A stretch of DNA of 5,414 bases, taken from an uncultured Bacteroidia bacterium. Lineage in GTDB: Bacteria; Bacteroidota; Bacteroidia; SpSt-205. The DNA is taken from the NCBI GenBank assembly GCA_937995505.1, contig CALKJV010000163.1, positions 1 to 5,414 on the forward strand, given 5' to 3'. A program made the translations under genes and the position numbers. The notes beneath the pieces were generated by a model. That model ran no database searches. It was not told the origin of the DNA and saw nothing but the letters and a program-made list of their open reading frames with translations. Positions 1 to 5,414 of the stretch are shown in pieces (within the stretch, counting starts at the first letter, position 1; each line of letters begins with the position of its first letter).

Positions 1-1396
1 GCAGGAAAAGGGGCGCTTCCAAAGCCATTATGTGCAGAAAAGCCGTACCTGATAGCTGCTGACCTACTGAGAGGTGTAGGCTTTGTAGAGCTACTGCTGA
101 ATCCCACTGAAGGTGCGAGCAGCGAATGTGTACAGGCCCCCTGCCGCTTCCCCCTCCCATGAGCGGACGGTACGGCTCTAAGGCAGCTACGACCTCGGTG
201 CGGTGGACCGAGTCTATCTCTATCTGCAAACCCTCAGCTCGGCTCCACGCCAGAAGCGGGCGGAGCGTACCCACTTTAGCCCAGCCAGAGGCAGCCGCTA
301 AGCTCCCTGTAAGCCAGAGCGTATCTCGCGTAGAAGCCGTTAGAAGGAGGGTTCCTTTTCGTTGGGTAAGGTTTAGCACGCCGTGCCCTTGCCCCCGAAG
401 TCCCTTCAGATGCCATGTGCCAGCCACTTGGAGGGAAGTAGGGCGGCCGTAGAGGTGAAGGTTTACCTGCCCAGCCCAAGTCAAGCGCCCTTCCAGCTGA
501 GGGGCCTCTAAGCCTACCCCTTCTGCACATACGGTATAAGTGCCCTCCCGCCAGCGCCCCCAGAGAGAGACGGTGTAGGCAGGCAGATTTATCCAACCGC
601 TAAGCCAGACCCGCTCCAAGATCGCAGCCGCAGAAGCCTCAGGCAAGATAGCCGAAACCGTAGCCGTATCTAATTCTGCATGGAGCCAGCCCTCAGGCCG
701 CTCCCAGGCAAAGATATCCCCCCAAAAATGCAGCCGCCCCGAGTCACTGCGCAGATAGAGGGTAGTAGCCCGCCAATTGTCTGTAGCTTTCTCGTACTGG
801 CCCTCTACCTCTATCCTCAAGCGAGTGGGGAGAGGTAGGCGATTTTCCCGAAAGCATACTTCCTGCACCCTCAGCTGGGACTGCATCTCTCGCAGAGCCA
901 CAGAAGCCGAATCAATCTCTACCCAAGCCGCTGCCCTCTCCGCCGCCAGCGACAGCGCCAGCCCAGCTCCGATATTATCCAGCCAGAGGTACAAAGAGTC
1001 TCCTTCCACCCAGAAGCGCTGCGGACGGGGGCGAGCCGAACGCCGAGGAAAGAAGCGAAAGTTTTTTTGCGCTTTGCCCAGCCGCACAAAGCGTAAAATA
1101 GCTCCCCTAATTCGCACTGTGTCTAAGCGGATTCCTTGCCCTTTCAAGGTAACTTTTGTCAGCTCGGCTGCCCTCAGGCTATCGCCCGGCAGCGTGCTGG
1201 CCAGCTGCACCTGCCGCAGCTGCACCATCCAAGTCTTACCCTCCCAATAAAGGGCTTCCACTTCCTCTACGGTTACAGCGGTGCCTACGAGATACGATAG
1301 GGCCTTTTCTGCGCCCCAGCGCAGCACCACCTGCCTGTGCCACCCAACTGCTATCGCGCTAAGCAGGAGTAGGTCCAAAACTGCCCACTTCCTCAT
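1..1396 (-). CDS. TamB/AsmA-like envelope protein, N-terminal part (runs off left edge)
   Basis: An uninterrupted minus-strand reading frame starts at ATG 1396 and stays open to the window edge, giving 465 codons. The product begins MRKWAVLDLLLLSAIAVGWH, a single N-terminal membrane anchor (about residues 4-20) facing the periplasm. Next comes the usual opening of TamB/AsmA-type proteins: a 'LVGTAVTVEEVEAL' segment (36-49), 'VQLRQVQL' (58-65), 'GDSLRAAELTKVTLKG' (71-86) and 'LDTVRIRGAILRFVR' (91-105). A basic Arg/Pro-rich stretch follows near 113-128. The rest is repetitive amphipathic beta-strand sequence rich in Trp, Leu and Gly, as expected for the long lipid-binding beta groove of this family. 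Known TamB proteins span the periplasm and help outer-membrane assembly or phospholipid transport. Family members in Bacteroidota usually exceed 1000 residues, so most of the protein and the diagnostic C-terminal domain lie outside. A plain AsmA-like protein is the main alternative. No Shine-Dalgarno or TAnnTTTG box is visible before this start. Confidence 0.8.
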   Translation of the reverse strand, partial: MRKWAVLDLLLLSAIAVGWHRQVVLRWGAEKALSYLVGTAVTVEEVEALYWEGKTWMVQLRQVQLASTLPGDSLRAAELTKVTLKGQGIRLDTVRIRGAILRFVRLGKAQKNFRFFPRRSARPRPQRFWVEGDSLYLWLDNIGAGLALSLAAERAAAWVEIDSASVALREMQSQLRVQEVCFRENRLPLPTRLRIEVEGQYEKATDNWRATTLYLRSDSGRLHFWGDIFAWERPEGWLHAELDTATVSAILPEASAAAILERVWLSGWINLPAYTVSLWGRWREGTYTVCAEGVGLEAPQLEGRLTWAGQVNLHLYGRPTSLQVAGTWHLKGLRGQGHGVLNLTQRKGTLLLTASTRDTLWLTGSLAAASGWAKVGTLRPLLAWSRAEGLQIEIDSVHRTEVVAALEPYRPLMGGGSGRGPVHIRCSHLQWDSAVALQSLHLSVGQQLSGTAFLHIMALEAPLFL

Positions 1397-1403
1397 AATA
1401 CCC

Positions 1404-1411
1404 TACCTTTG
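1404..1411 (+). promoter_or_regulatory. Bacteroidota-type -7 promoter box (TACCTTTG)
   Basis: TACCTTTG matches the Bacteroidota sigma-A -7 consensus TAnnTTTG exactly. It ends 6 bases before the ATG at 1418. Since transcription in this phylum normally begins a few bases downstream of the box, the mRNA would start at or very near the start codon. No convincing TTG/TTTG -33 element is seen about 20 bases upstream, inside the divergent gene. The placement is sequence-based; the leaderless start is inference. Confidence 0.6.
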
Positions 1412-1417
1412 CTCTCT

Positions 1418-1732
1418 ATGGCCCAAGAGCCCCAACACGACCCGAATGTGCTCAATGTAGAGCTTACAGAAGAAGTAGCCAGCGGCACCTATTCAAATTT
1501 AGCCATCATTTCCCACACGCCAGCGGAATTTGTGATTGACTTTTTGCAGGTGCTGCCCGGCTTACCGAAAGCCAAAGTGCGCTCTCGTATCATACTCTCG
1601 CCTTATCATTACAAGCGACTTTTGCTGGCCATGCAGGATAACTTGGCCAAGTACGAGAGTCGTTTTGGGGAAATTCAAGCGCGCGATGAGTGGTTTCCTC
1701 CGGTATCTCTGGGGGGGCCTGGTCTGGCTTAG
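1418..1732 (+). CDS. DUF3467 family protein
   Basis: A 104-residue soluble, probably cytoplasmic protein. It carries the conserved DUF3467 core in order: 'VELTEEVASGTYSNLAIISH' (14-33), 'PAEFVIDF' (35-42), 'LPGLPKAKVRSRIILSP' (46-62), then 'LLLAMQDNLAKYESRFGEI' (68-86). Length and architecture fit the family, which has no established biochemical role. From memory, Bacteroidota members often sit downstream of rpoC, which is not the context here. I chose ATG 1418 rather than the in-frame TTG at 1409, because the TTG lies inside the promoter box and the family start pattern fits the ATG. The last dozen residues (WFPPVSLGGPGLA) are not part of the conserved core and coincide with the start of the next gene, which overlaps by 47 bases. 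It is the first gene of a likely three-gene operon and is divergent from the TamB-like gene, 21 bp apart. Confidence 0.9.
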   Translation: MAQEPQHDPNVLNVELTEEVASGTYSNLAIISHTPAEFVIDFLQVLPGLPKAKVRSRIILSPYHYKRLLLAMQDNLAKYESRFGEIQARDEWFPPVSLGGPGLA

Positions 1733-2225
1733 CGCATCGGCCCAAACCCGGCCTAAAGTCGATACCCTCCCGCGGATTGACAGCGCTATCACTCCCTTTG
1801 AGGCACATCAGCAGACTATCATGCGCCTCATCGCCTACCATAGCCCCGAATTAGATACGCTAGAAGCTTTGCTGCGTAGCTACCGCGATACGCTCAACCA
1901 GATGATGGAAATCGCCCGCTACCCAAAGCGACTGCCATTTTATGTAGACTCGTTTCGCACGGTTACGGGGCGCATCCGAGCCGGCAGCGAAGCTATCCTC
2001 GGTCGGCTCAAGGACTTCCAGTATGAGTGGCTACCGCACCAGTACGCCCTCATGGCGGTATACACTCGCTTCGGAGAACTCAAAGTCGTCCATCGACTTA
2101 CCCCTTCGGTGCGTGAGACGCTGGCAGCTTACCGCGCCTACTTGGACCGTATGGTCGCCCTCAACCAAAAAATCGCTGAAATATGGACCGATTGCGACTA
2201 CCTCTTGCTCTCCAAACTCAAGTAA
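1686..2225 (+). CDS. Secreted alpha-helical protein of unknown function
   Basis: A 179-residue protein that I do not recognise. ATG 1686 is chosen because it gives a clear export signal: MSGFLRYLWGGLVWLSASAQ, one Arg, then a hydrophobic stretch and an ASA-Q type cleavage site around residues 19-20. In-frame codons upstream are only the shadow of the DUF3467 gene. The mature part is almost wholly predicted helical, with amphipathic segments at about 36-75, 87-110, 112-134 and 139-175. It has few glycines and one cysteine (C170). There is no lipobox and no second membrane segment, so a soluble periplasmic or secreted protein is likely. The start lies inside the DUF3467 gene (47-base overlap, +1 frame) and the 3' end overlaps the following gene by 43 bases, which indicates one transcript and probably coupled translation. 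The reality of the gene is well supported by the signal peptide and codon structure; its function is unknown. Confidence 0.75.
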   Translation: MSGFLRYLWGGLVWLSASAQTRPKVDTLPRIDSAITPFEAHQQTIMRLIAYHSPELDTLEALLRSYRDTLNQMMEIARYPKRLPFYVDSFRTVTGRIRAGSEAILGRLKDFQYEWLPHQYALMAVYTRFGELKVVHRLTPSVRETLAAYRAYLDRMVALNQKIAEIWTDCDYLLLSKLK

Positions 2226-2527
2226 TCTTAGGCTTTCTAAGCCTAGCCTTTGCGCAGCAGCCGCTCAAAAAGCCTAATACCTTTACGCTCCACTCACTGA
2301 CCCGAGAAGGCGAAGCCAACCTCAAGATCCGGTATGAGATCCCCTTTGATGGCATGGTAGAACTGCGGCTCTTAGGCGCGAAAGACTCGGTGATGTACTT
2401 TTTCCAATGGCCCAGCCCTAATGGCAAGCGAGAAAGGACCCTCCCCGGCGCAAAAGGGCTTGCCGGCAGCTACCGCTACCGAATCACCTACAAGGGAATT
2501 GACTACACTGGGCAAGTAAACCTATAA
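2183..2527 (+). CDS. Small secreted beta-rich protein of unknown function
   Basis: A 114-residue protein, not recognised as a named family. ATG 2183 gives an N-terminal signal sequence with two Arg (R3, R5), a hydrophobic stretch 'VILGFLSLAFA' (14-24) and an AFA-Q cleavage site near residue 24. The mature part of about 90 residues alternates as short beta strands: 'FTLHSL', 'ANLKIRYEIP', 'GMVELRLLGAKDSVMYFF', then 'GSYRYRITYKGIDYTGQVNL' at the end. This closing pattern (G-x-Y-x-Y-x-I-x-x-x-G) resembles FlgD/Ig-like beta sandwiches found in many exported Bacteroidota proteins; that assignment is inference. There is no cysteine, so it is not a lipoprotein. It is the last gene of the three-gene run, overlapping the previous gene by 43 bases in a different frame. 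Its TAA abuts the opposite-strand TAG of the next gene, leaving no room for a terminator. Confidence 0.7.
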   Translation: MDRLRLPLALQTQVILGFLSLAFAQQPLKKPNTFTLHSLTREGEANLKIRYEIPFDGMVELRLLGAKDSVMYFFQWPSPNGKRERTLPGAKGLAGSYRYRITYKGIDYTGQVNL

Positions 2528-3895
2528 GCTCTCCTGGGCGGCATACACACTCGGAGGCAGCTGCCGGAAGTTCGTTTGGAGCCGTGTAAGAACGGCTATG
2601 ATGGCTTTTTGCAGCTGGGCTTGCAGCTCAGGCGACTCTAAGCGCTGGGCTACATGCCCTAAAACGCTATCCGTGAGAGATTCTAAGGCTGTTTGGCCGG
2701 CTTCGCTGGAGAGGTAGGCTTCGGCGTGGGTCAGCAGCTTTTCGGTAGTTTGGCGGGCGACCTTCCGTACGAGGGGCAAAAGCCGCTCTCTCGGCAACCC
2801 AGGAATAGACGGAAGCTCTCGAGCTAAGCCCTCTGCTACGCTGTCTTCTACGAGCTGGAGGAGGGCGGGATTGCGCCGAAGGTTCCCTACCAAAGGGCCA
2901 GCCTCTCCCGCCACTAAAGCACGCAACACAGGCCGAAGCTCTGCTAAAACCCCCGCTGACTGCTTCAGCTGATCTCCACGAGCTACATCACGCTTGATCT
3001 GCTCTAAAATCTGAAAGGCCACCTCATTGGAAATCGCCTTCGCAATCAGCCGCGACTGCTGAGTAAGGAAACGCATCACCAGCGTATTAGAGAAATTCAC
3101 CACCCGGCTCCGATTGAGCCGCACATATAAGCTCCAAATCCGCAAGAGACGAAACCACCGCAAGCTGCGCAGCGGAATTAGCGCAAGCACATCATACCAG
3201 TGCGCCACAGGATACATCCACCAGTAAGCGTAGCGGCGAGTCCGTATAGAAACAAACCATGCTCCCCAAAACTCCAGCCAGAAAAACACCAGAAAGGGTA
3301 GGTCCAACCGCCAGAACTCATCTACATACTCGCCAGAGAGGTCGTACTTGCGGTAGTAGTTTACACTGAGGAGGTAGTGCAGCTCTTTCCGATAAAAGTC
3401 CAGGTGCAAGGCGGCATTCGTTGGGCTCAAGGTCCAGAAACGGCGAAAGGCGGCGGTACCGCTGAGCCTTTCTCCGTAGTGGGTTTGTACGAAGGCTTTG
3501 ACTTTGTTTTTGAGCTGCTCCTGGTAAGCCATAAGCCCGAAGCGCTCGTAGGGCCGTTCAGAGAGGATTTTCGCCGAAAGTGCAAAAAGGGTATCGCCAA
3601 AAGCCGCAAGTTCAGCTTCAGAAAGGGTGCCACCGCTCTTCTGCCATCGGAGAGCTAAGCTATCGGCCAGCTTCTGATAACTCTCGGTGGTCCAGTGCGG
3701 CTCTATGCCTTTGTACAGATCATACCAGGCTGCGATGCTTGGAGCATGCCGGATGTAGCGCGGTCGCAGCGAGATGTAGGTAAGGTCAAAAAGCACCAGA
3801 AGGAGGTTCAGAACCGCAACCCCTAACATGAAAACATCCCACAAGAATAGGAGGCGCTCACGACTCACGCAGCGAAGGTACACGGAGAAAGGCAT
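2522..3895 (-). CDS. Membrane protein with voltage-sensor-like segments and no pore
   Basis: A 457-residue inner-membrane protein. A membrane segment at about 18-41 ends 'LFDLTYI'. A soluble, largely helical insert (about 42-196) contains 'WYDLYKGIEPHW' (57-68). Then come a second segment (199-216, E208), a third (about 227-241, 'HWYDVLALIP', D235), and an amphipathic stretch with Arg at 243, 246, 249 and 252, followed by R259, R262 and R264. The order (acidic residue, W-x-D, Arg every third residue) resembles S2-S3-S4 of voltage-gated channels. No pore loop or S5-S6 pair follows; residues 265-457 are soluble helices. From memory, similar unnamed proteins of about this size occur in cyanobacteria and Bacteroidota. 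The function is unknown and voltage sensing is only inferred. ATG 3895 was chosen: an upstream in-frame start at 4024 would add 43 low-quality residues antisense to the neighbouring lipoprotein's signal peptide. No Shine-Dalgarno is seen. Confidence 0.8.
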   Translation of the reverse strand: MPFSVYLRCVSRERLLFLWDVFMLGVAVLNLLLVLFDLTYISLRPRYIRHAPSIAAWYDLYKGIEPHWTTESYQKLADSLALRWQKSGGTLSEAELAAFGDTLFALSAKILSERPYERFGLMAYQEQLKNKVKAFVQTHYGERLSGTAAFRRFWTLSPTNAALHLDFYRKELHYLLSVNYYRKYDLSGEYVDEFWRLDLPFLVFFWLEFWGAWFVSIRTRRYAYWWMYPVAHWYDVLALIPLRSLRWFRLLRIWSLYVRLNRSRVVNFSNTLVMRFLTQQSRLIAKAISNEVAFQILEQIKRDVARGDQLKQSAGVLAELRPVLRALVAGEAGPLVGNLRRNPALLQLVEDSVAEGLARELPSIPGLPRERLLPLVRKVARQTTEKLLTHAEAYLSSEAGQTALESLTDSVLGHVAQRLESPELQAQLQKAIIAVLTRLQTNFRQLPPSVYAAQESL

Positions 3896-3902
3896 TTCTT
3901 TG
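3895..3902 (+). promoter_or_regulatory. Possible weak -7 promoter box (TTTCTTTG)
   Basis: TTTCTTTG differs from the Bacteroidota TAnnTTTG consensus at one defined position (T for A). It ends 4 bases before the GTG at 3907, the same geometry as the perfect box before the start at 1418. Its first base is also the first base of the divergent gene's ATG. No -33 element is recognisable, so support rests on position and partial match. Confidence 0.35.
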
Positions 3903-3906
3903 CGGG

Positions 3907-5142
3907 GTGCGTTTGAGCTGGATGGTGCTACTTTTTGGGCTTTTAGGCTGTGAAGGTACCCGAGAAGCCCAGCCAGCGGCCGAAGCCCCTCTGCAAGCGG
4001 CGGAGACTGTATCCGCCGAGTCACAGGCCGAGCTGTCTAGCAGCTGGCGGGTCTTTCGCCGAGAGCACCTCCCTCACCTGAAGGGACTTCGCTGGGCGCT
4101 TATCCTACACCGCCCTACGCATACCCTGATTGACAGCATGCGGGAAGCCGGCGCCGAAGTGAGCCTCGTTTACGCCCCTGAACACGGCCTTTTCGGACAA
4201 AAAATCGCCGGCCAAACCGTCTCCGACACGACTTACCAGGGCCTGCGTATCATCTCTCTCTACGGCCGCCGAAAAGCCCCTACCCCCCAAGAGCTCAGCC
4301 AAGTAGACGCAGTACTTTTCGCTTTGCGGGATGTAGGGGTACGGCACTATACCTATCTCAGCACCCTCGCGTATGTACTGCGAGCCGCCGCCGAAGCCAA
4401 ACGCCCCGTATGGCTCTTAGACTTCCCCAATCCTCATGCCCATTATGCTTATGGGCCTCTACTGGATAGCTCGCTGTTTTCGTTTGTAGGACTTCATCCG
4501 ACTCCGCTCGTGTCTGGCCTCACGATAGGCGAATATGCCCAGCTCCTAGTAGGCGAGAAGTGGGTACCGCCAGGACAGTTACGGGTTATTCCTTGGGGGG
4601 GCTGGAAGCGAAAAGCACCCTTACCTGAAGACAGGCCCTTTTTTACGGAACCGCCTTCTCCTGCGCTGAAAGACCCCTTCGCTGTGGAGCTGTATCCTAT
4701 TCTCGGCTGGTACGAAGCGACCCCTTCCCTAAGCGTAGGACGAGGTACAGAGAGGCCCTTCCAACAAGTCGGCCTACGCAAGGCACATCCCGTCTTCCAA
4801 GCCGAAACCACCCTCTATGGCTATCGGCTTCGGCCTACTTCCTTTCAACCCGCTGGCGACCCCCATACCTACTATGGCTGGCAGATAGAGCGCCTCTATT
4901 CAGGACCCATACGCCCGGATAGCCTTTTTCGGTTAGGCTTTTGGCTTTTACGAACCCTACGCCAAGCCCACGGCGAAGAAGAACCCTTCTTTCAAGAGGA
5001 GCTTTTTGATAAGCTTTTCGGGAGCCCACTTCTGCGTTGGATGGAGGAGAAGGGGCTGCCCATAGATACGCTCTATCAGGCTTTTTTACCCCCCAAGGCG
5101 TGGGAAGACCTTCGCCGCAAGTATCGCTTATACCCCGACTGA
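3907..5142 (+). CDS. namZ: NamZ/DUF1343-family lipoprotein (exo-beta-N-acetylmuramidase-like)
   Basis: A 411-residue protein. GTG 3907 gives a lipoprotein signal MRLSWMVLLFGLLGC with lipobox LLGC and lipidated C15, then a low-complexity Ala/Glu linker (16-45). The family fold follows: 'APEHGLFGQKIAGQTV' (90-105), 'ISLYGRRKAPTPQEL' (116-130), 'RDVGVRHYTYLSTL' (141-154), 'LLDFPNPHAHYAYGPLLD' (170-187), 'SFVG' (192-195), 'SGLTIGEYA' (203-211), 'WYEATPSLSVGRGTERPF' (268-285), and a C-terminal helical part ending 'RRKYRLYP'. NamZ enzymes release N-acetylmuramic acid from peptidoglycan fragments during wall recycling, so an envelope location fits; E92 of PEHG is a candidate catalytic residue. Several usually invariant positions differ here (QDVG is RDVG, DRPNP is DFPNP, RHGMT is VSGLT, PSPN is PSPA, EGTN is EATP), so activity or substrate may differ. 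Its start is 11 bp from the divergent membrane-protein gene, and its 3' end overlaps the HAD gene by 15 bases. Confidence 0.85.
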   Translation: MRLSWMVLLFGLLGCEGTREAQPAAEAPLQAAETVSAESQAELSSSWRVFRREHLPHLKGLRWALILHRPTHTLIDSMREAGAEVSLVYAPEHGLFGQKIAGQTVSDTTYQGLRIISLYGRRKAPTPQELSQVDAVLFALRDVGVRHYTYLSTLAYVLRAAAEAKRPVWLLDFPNPHAHYAYGPLLDSSLFSFVGLHPTPLVSGLTIGEYAQLLVGEKWVPPGQLRVIPWGGWKRKAPLPEDRPFFTEPPSPALKDPFAVELYPILGWYEATPSLSVGRGTERPFQQVGLRKAHPVFQAETTLYGYRLRPTSFQPAGDPHTYYGWQIERLYSGPIRPDSLFRLGFWLLRTLRQAHGEEEPFFQEELFDKLFGSPLLRWMEEKGLPIDTLYQAFLPPKAWEDLRRKYRLYPD

Positions 5143-5414
5143 ACGAAGCCGCTCTTCAGAGAGCAGTGCAAGTAAGGCCGACGGCTGATTAGGTGGATCC
5201 ATTAGCCAAGCCCGAAGCCCAGCAGCCCGAGCCCCGGCTATGTTGGCCGGGCTATCATCTATAAAGAGGGTTCGCTCAGCAGCCCATCCCAAGCACTCTA
5301 GCACATACCGATAGGTATCGGGGTCAGGCTTGCGCCGCCCTATGCGATTGGAAAAAAAGACCTCTACAAAATAGGGCCTCCAAGAAGCGATAGCGGGCTC
5401 CACCTCATCTAAGT
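5128..5414 (-). CDS. HAD-superfamily hydrolase, C-terminal part (runs off right edge)
   Basis: A minus-strand frame open at the right edge encodes the last 94 residues and ends at TAA 5130-5128. It shows the C-terminal HAD motifs: 'YFVEVFFSNRIGRRKPDPDTY', holding the Ser of motif II (FFSN) and the motif III lysine (RRKPDP), followed about 20 residues later by motif IV 'LFIDDSPANIAGARAAGL' with the Mg2+-binding DD pair. Motif I (DxDGT-like nucleophile) and the cap domain must lie beyond the window, so the GTG at 5403 is not taken as the start. The sequence fits small-molecule phosphatases or haloacid-dehalogenase-like hydrolases of roughly 200-230 residues; the substrate cannot be told. It is convergent with the lipoprotein gene, with a 15-base 3' overlap and no terminator between them. 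The last residues (LSEERLRSVGV) are a non-conserved tail antisense to the lipoprotein's C-terminus. Confidence 0.88.
   Translation of the reverse strand, partial: LDEVEPAIASWRPYFVEVFFSNRIGRRKPDPDTYRYVLECLGWAAERTLFIDDSPANIAGARAAGLRAWLMDPPNQPSALLALLSEERLRSVGV

Noticed and set aside
126..1362. Several plus-strand open frames between 126 and 1362, and a minus-strand one at 276-596.
   Set aside because: They are other-frame readings of the long continuous TamB-like frame on the minus strand, with no recognisable domains and unlikely composition.
1409..1417. TTG 1409 as the start of the DUF3467 gene.
   Set aside because: The TTG is the end of the TACCTTTG promoter box, and ATG 1418 is nine bases downstream with a normal family N-terminus.
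1536..1685. An upstream start at 1536 for the secreted helical protein.
   Set aside because: It would bury the signal peptide 50 residues inside and the extra residues are a Cys/Arg-rich out-of-frame reading of the DUF3467 gene.
1686..1732. A programmed frameshift fusing the DUF3467 protein to the next protein at the G7 run.
   Set aside because: It would join a cytoplasmic domain to an internal signal peptide; separate starts explain the layout better.
2522..3895. Calling the membrane protein a potassium or sodium channel.
   Set aside because: No pore helix, selectivity filter or paired S5-S6 segments follow the Arg-rich segment; the remaining sequence is soluble helix.
3896..4024. A 43-residue N-terminal extension of the minus-strand membrane protein starting at 4024.
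   Set aside because: It is antisense to the signal peptide and linker of the lipoprotein gene, has no export or domain features, and the membrane protein reads naturally from MPFSVYL at 3895.
5401..5403. GTG 5403 as the start of the HAD gene.
   Set aside because: The frame continues to the window edge and the catalytic motif I must lie upstream, so the gene is simply cut by the window.

Overview
This 5414-base window looks like ordinary chromosome from a member of the Bacteroidota (or a close relative) with a moderately GC-rich and extremely compact genome. The evidence is the protein families (a DUF3467 protein, a lipoprotein of the NamZ/DUF1343 family, a TamB/AsmA-like envelope protein), the lack of clear Shine-Dalgarno sequences before start codons, and a TAnnTTTG-type promoter box just before one start. 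I cannot name the genus. A streamlined, possibly thermophilic lineage would fit the gene packing, but that is inference.

Layout: (1) 1-1396, minus strand: the N-terminal 465 codons of a large TamB/AsmA-like protein that runs off the left edge. (2) A 21-bp divergent gap. (3) 1418-2527, plus strand: three overlapping genes, namely a DUF3467 protein, a secreted alpha-helical protein and a small secreted beta-rich protein. (4) 2522-3895, minus strand: a 457-residue membrane protein whose membrane part resembles a voltage-sensor domain without a pore. (5) An 11-bp divergent gap. (6) 3907-5142, plus strand: a NamZ/DUF1343-family lipoprotein. (7) 5128-5414, minus strand: the C-terminal part of a HAD-superfamily hydrolase that runs off the right edge.

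Only about 32 bases (1397-1417 and 3896-3906) are outside coding sequence. Neighbouring genes overlap by 47, 43, 6 and 15 bases. There are no RNA genes, insertion sequences, CRISPR arrays or hairpin terminators that I can see.

The shared theme is the cell envelope: a TamB-like lipid-transport or outer-membrane-assembly protein, two exported small proteins, an inner-membrane protein and a peptidoglycan-recycling-type lipoprotein. No known multi-gene system is evident. The most interesting points are the voltage-sensor-like protein with a large insertion, the altered conserved motifs of the NamZ homologue, and the overlapping, probably leaderless gene arrangement.
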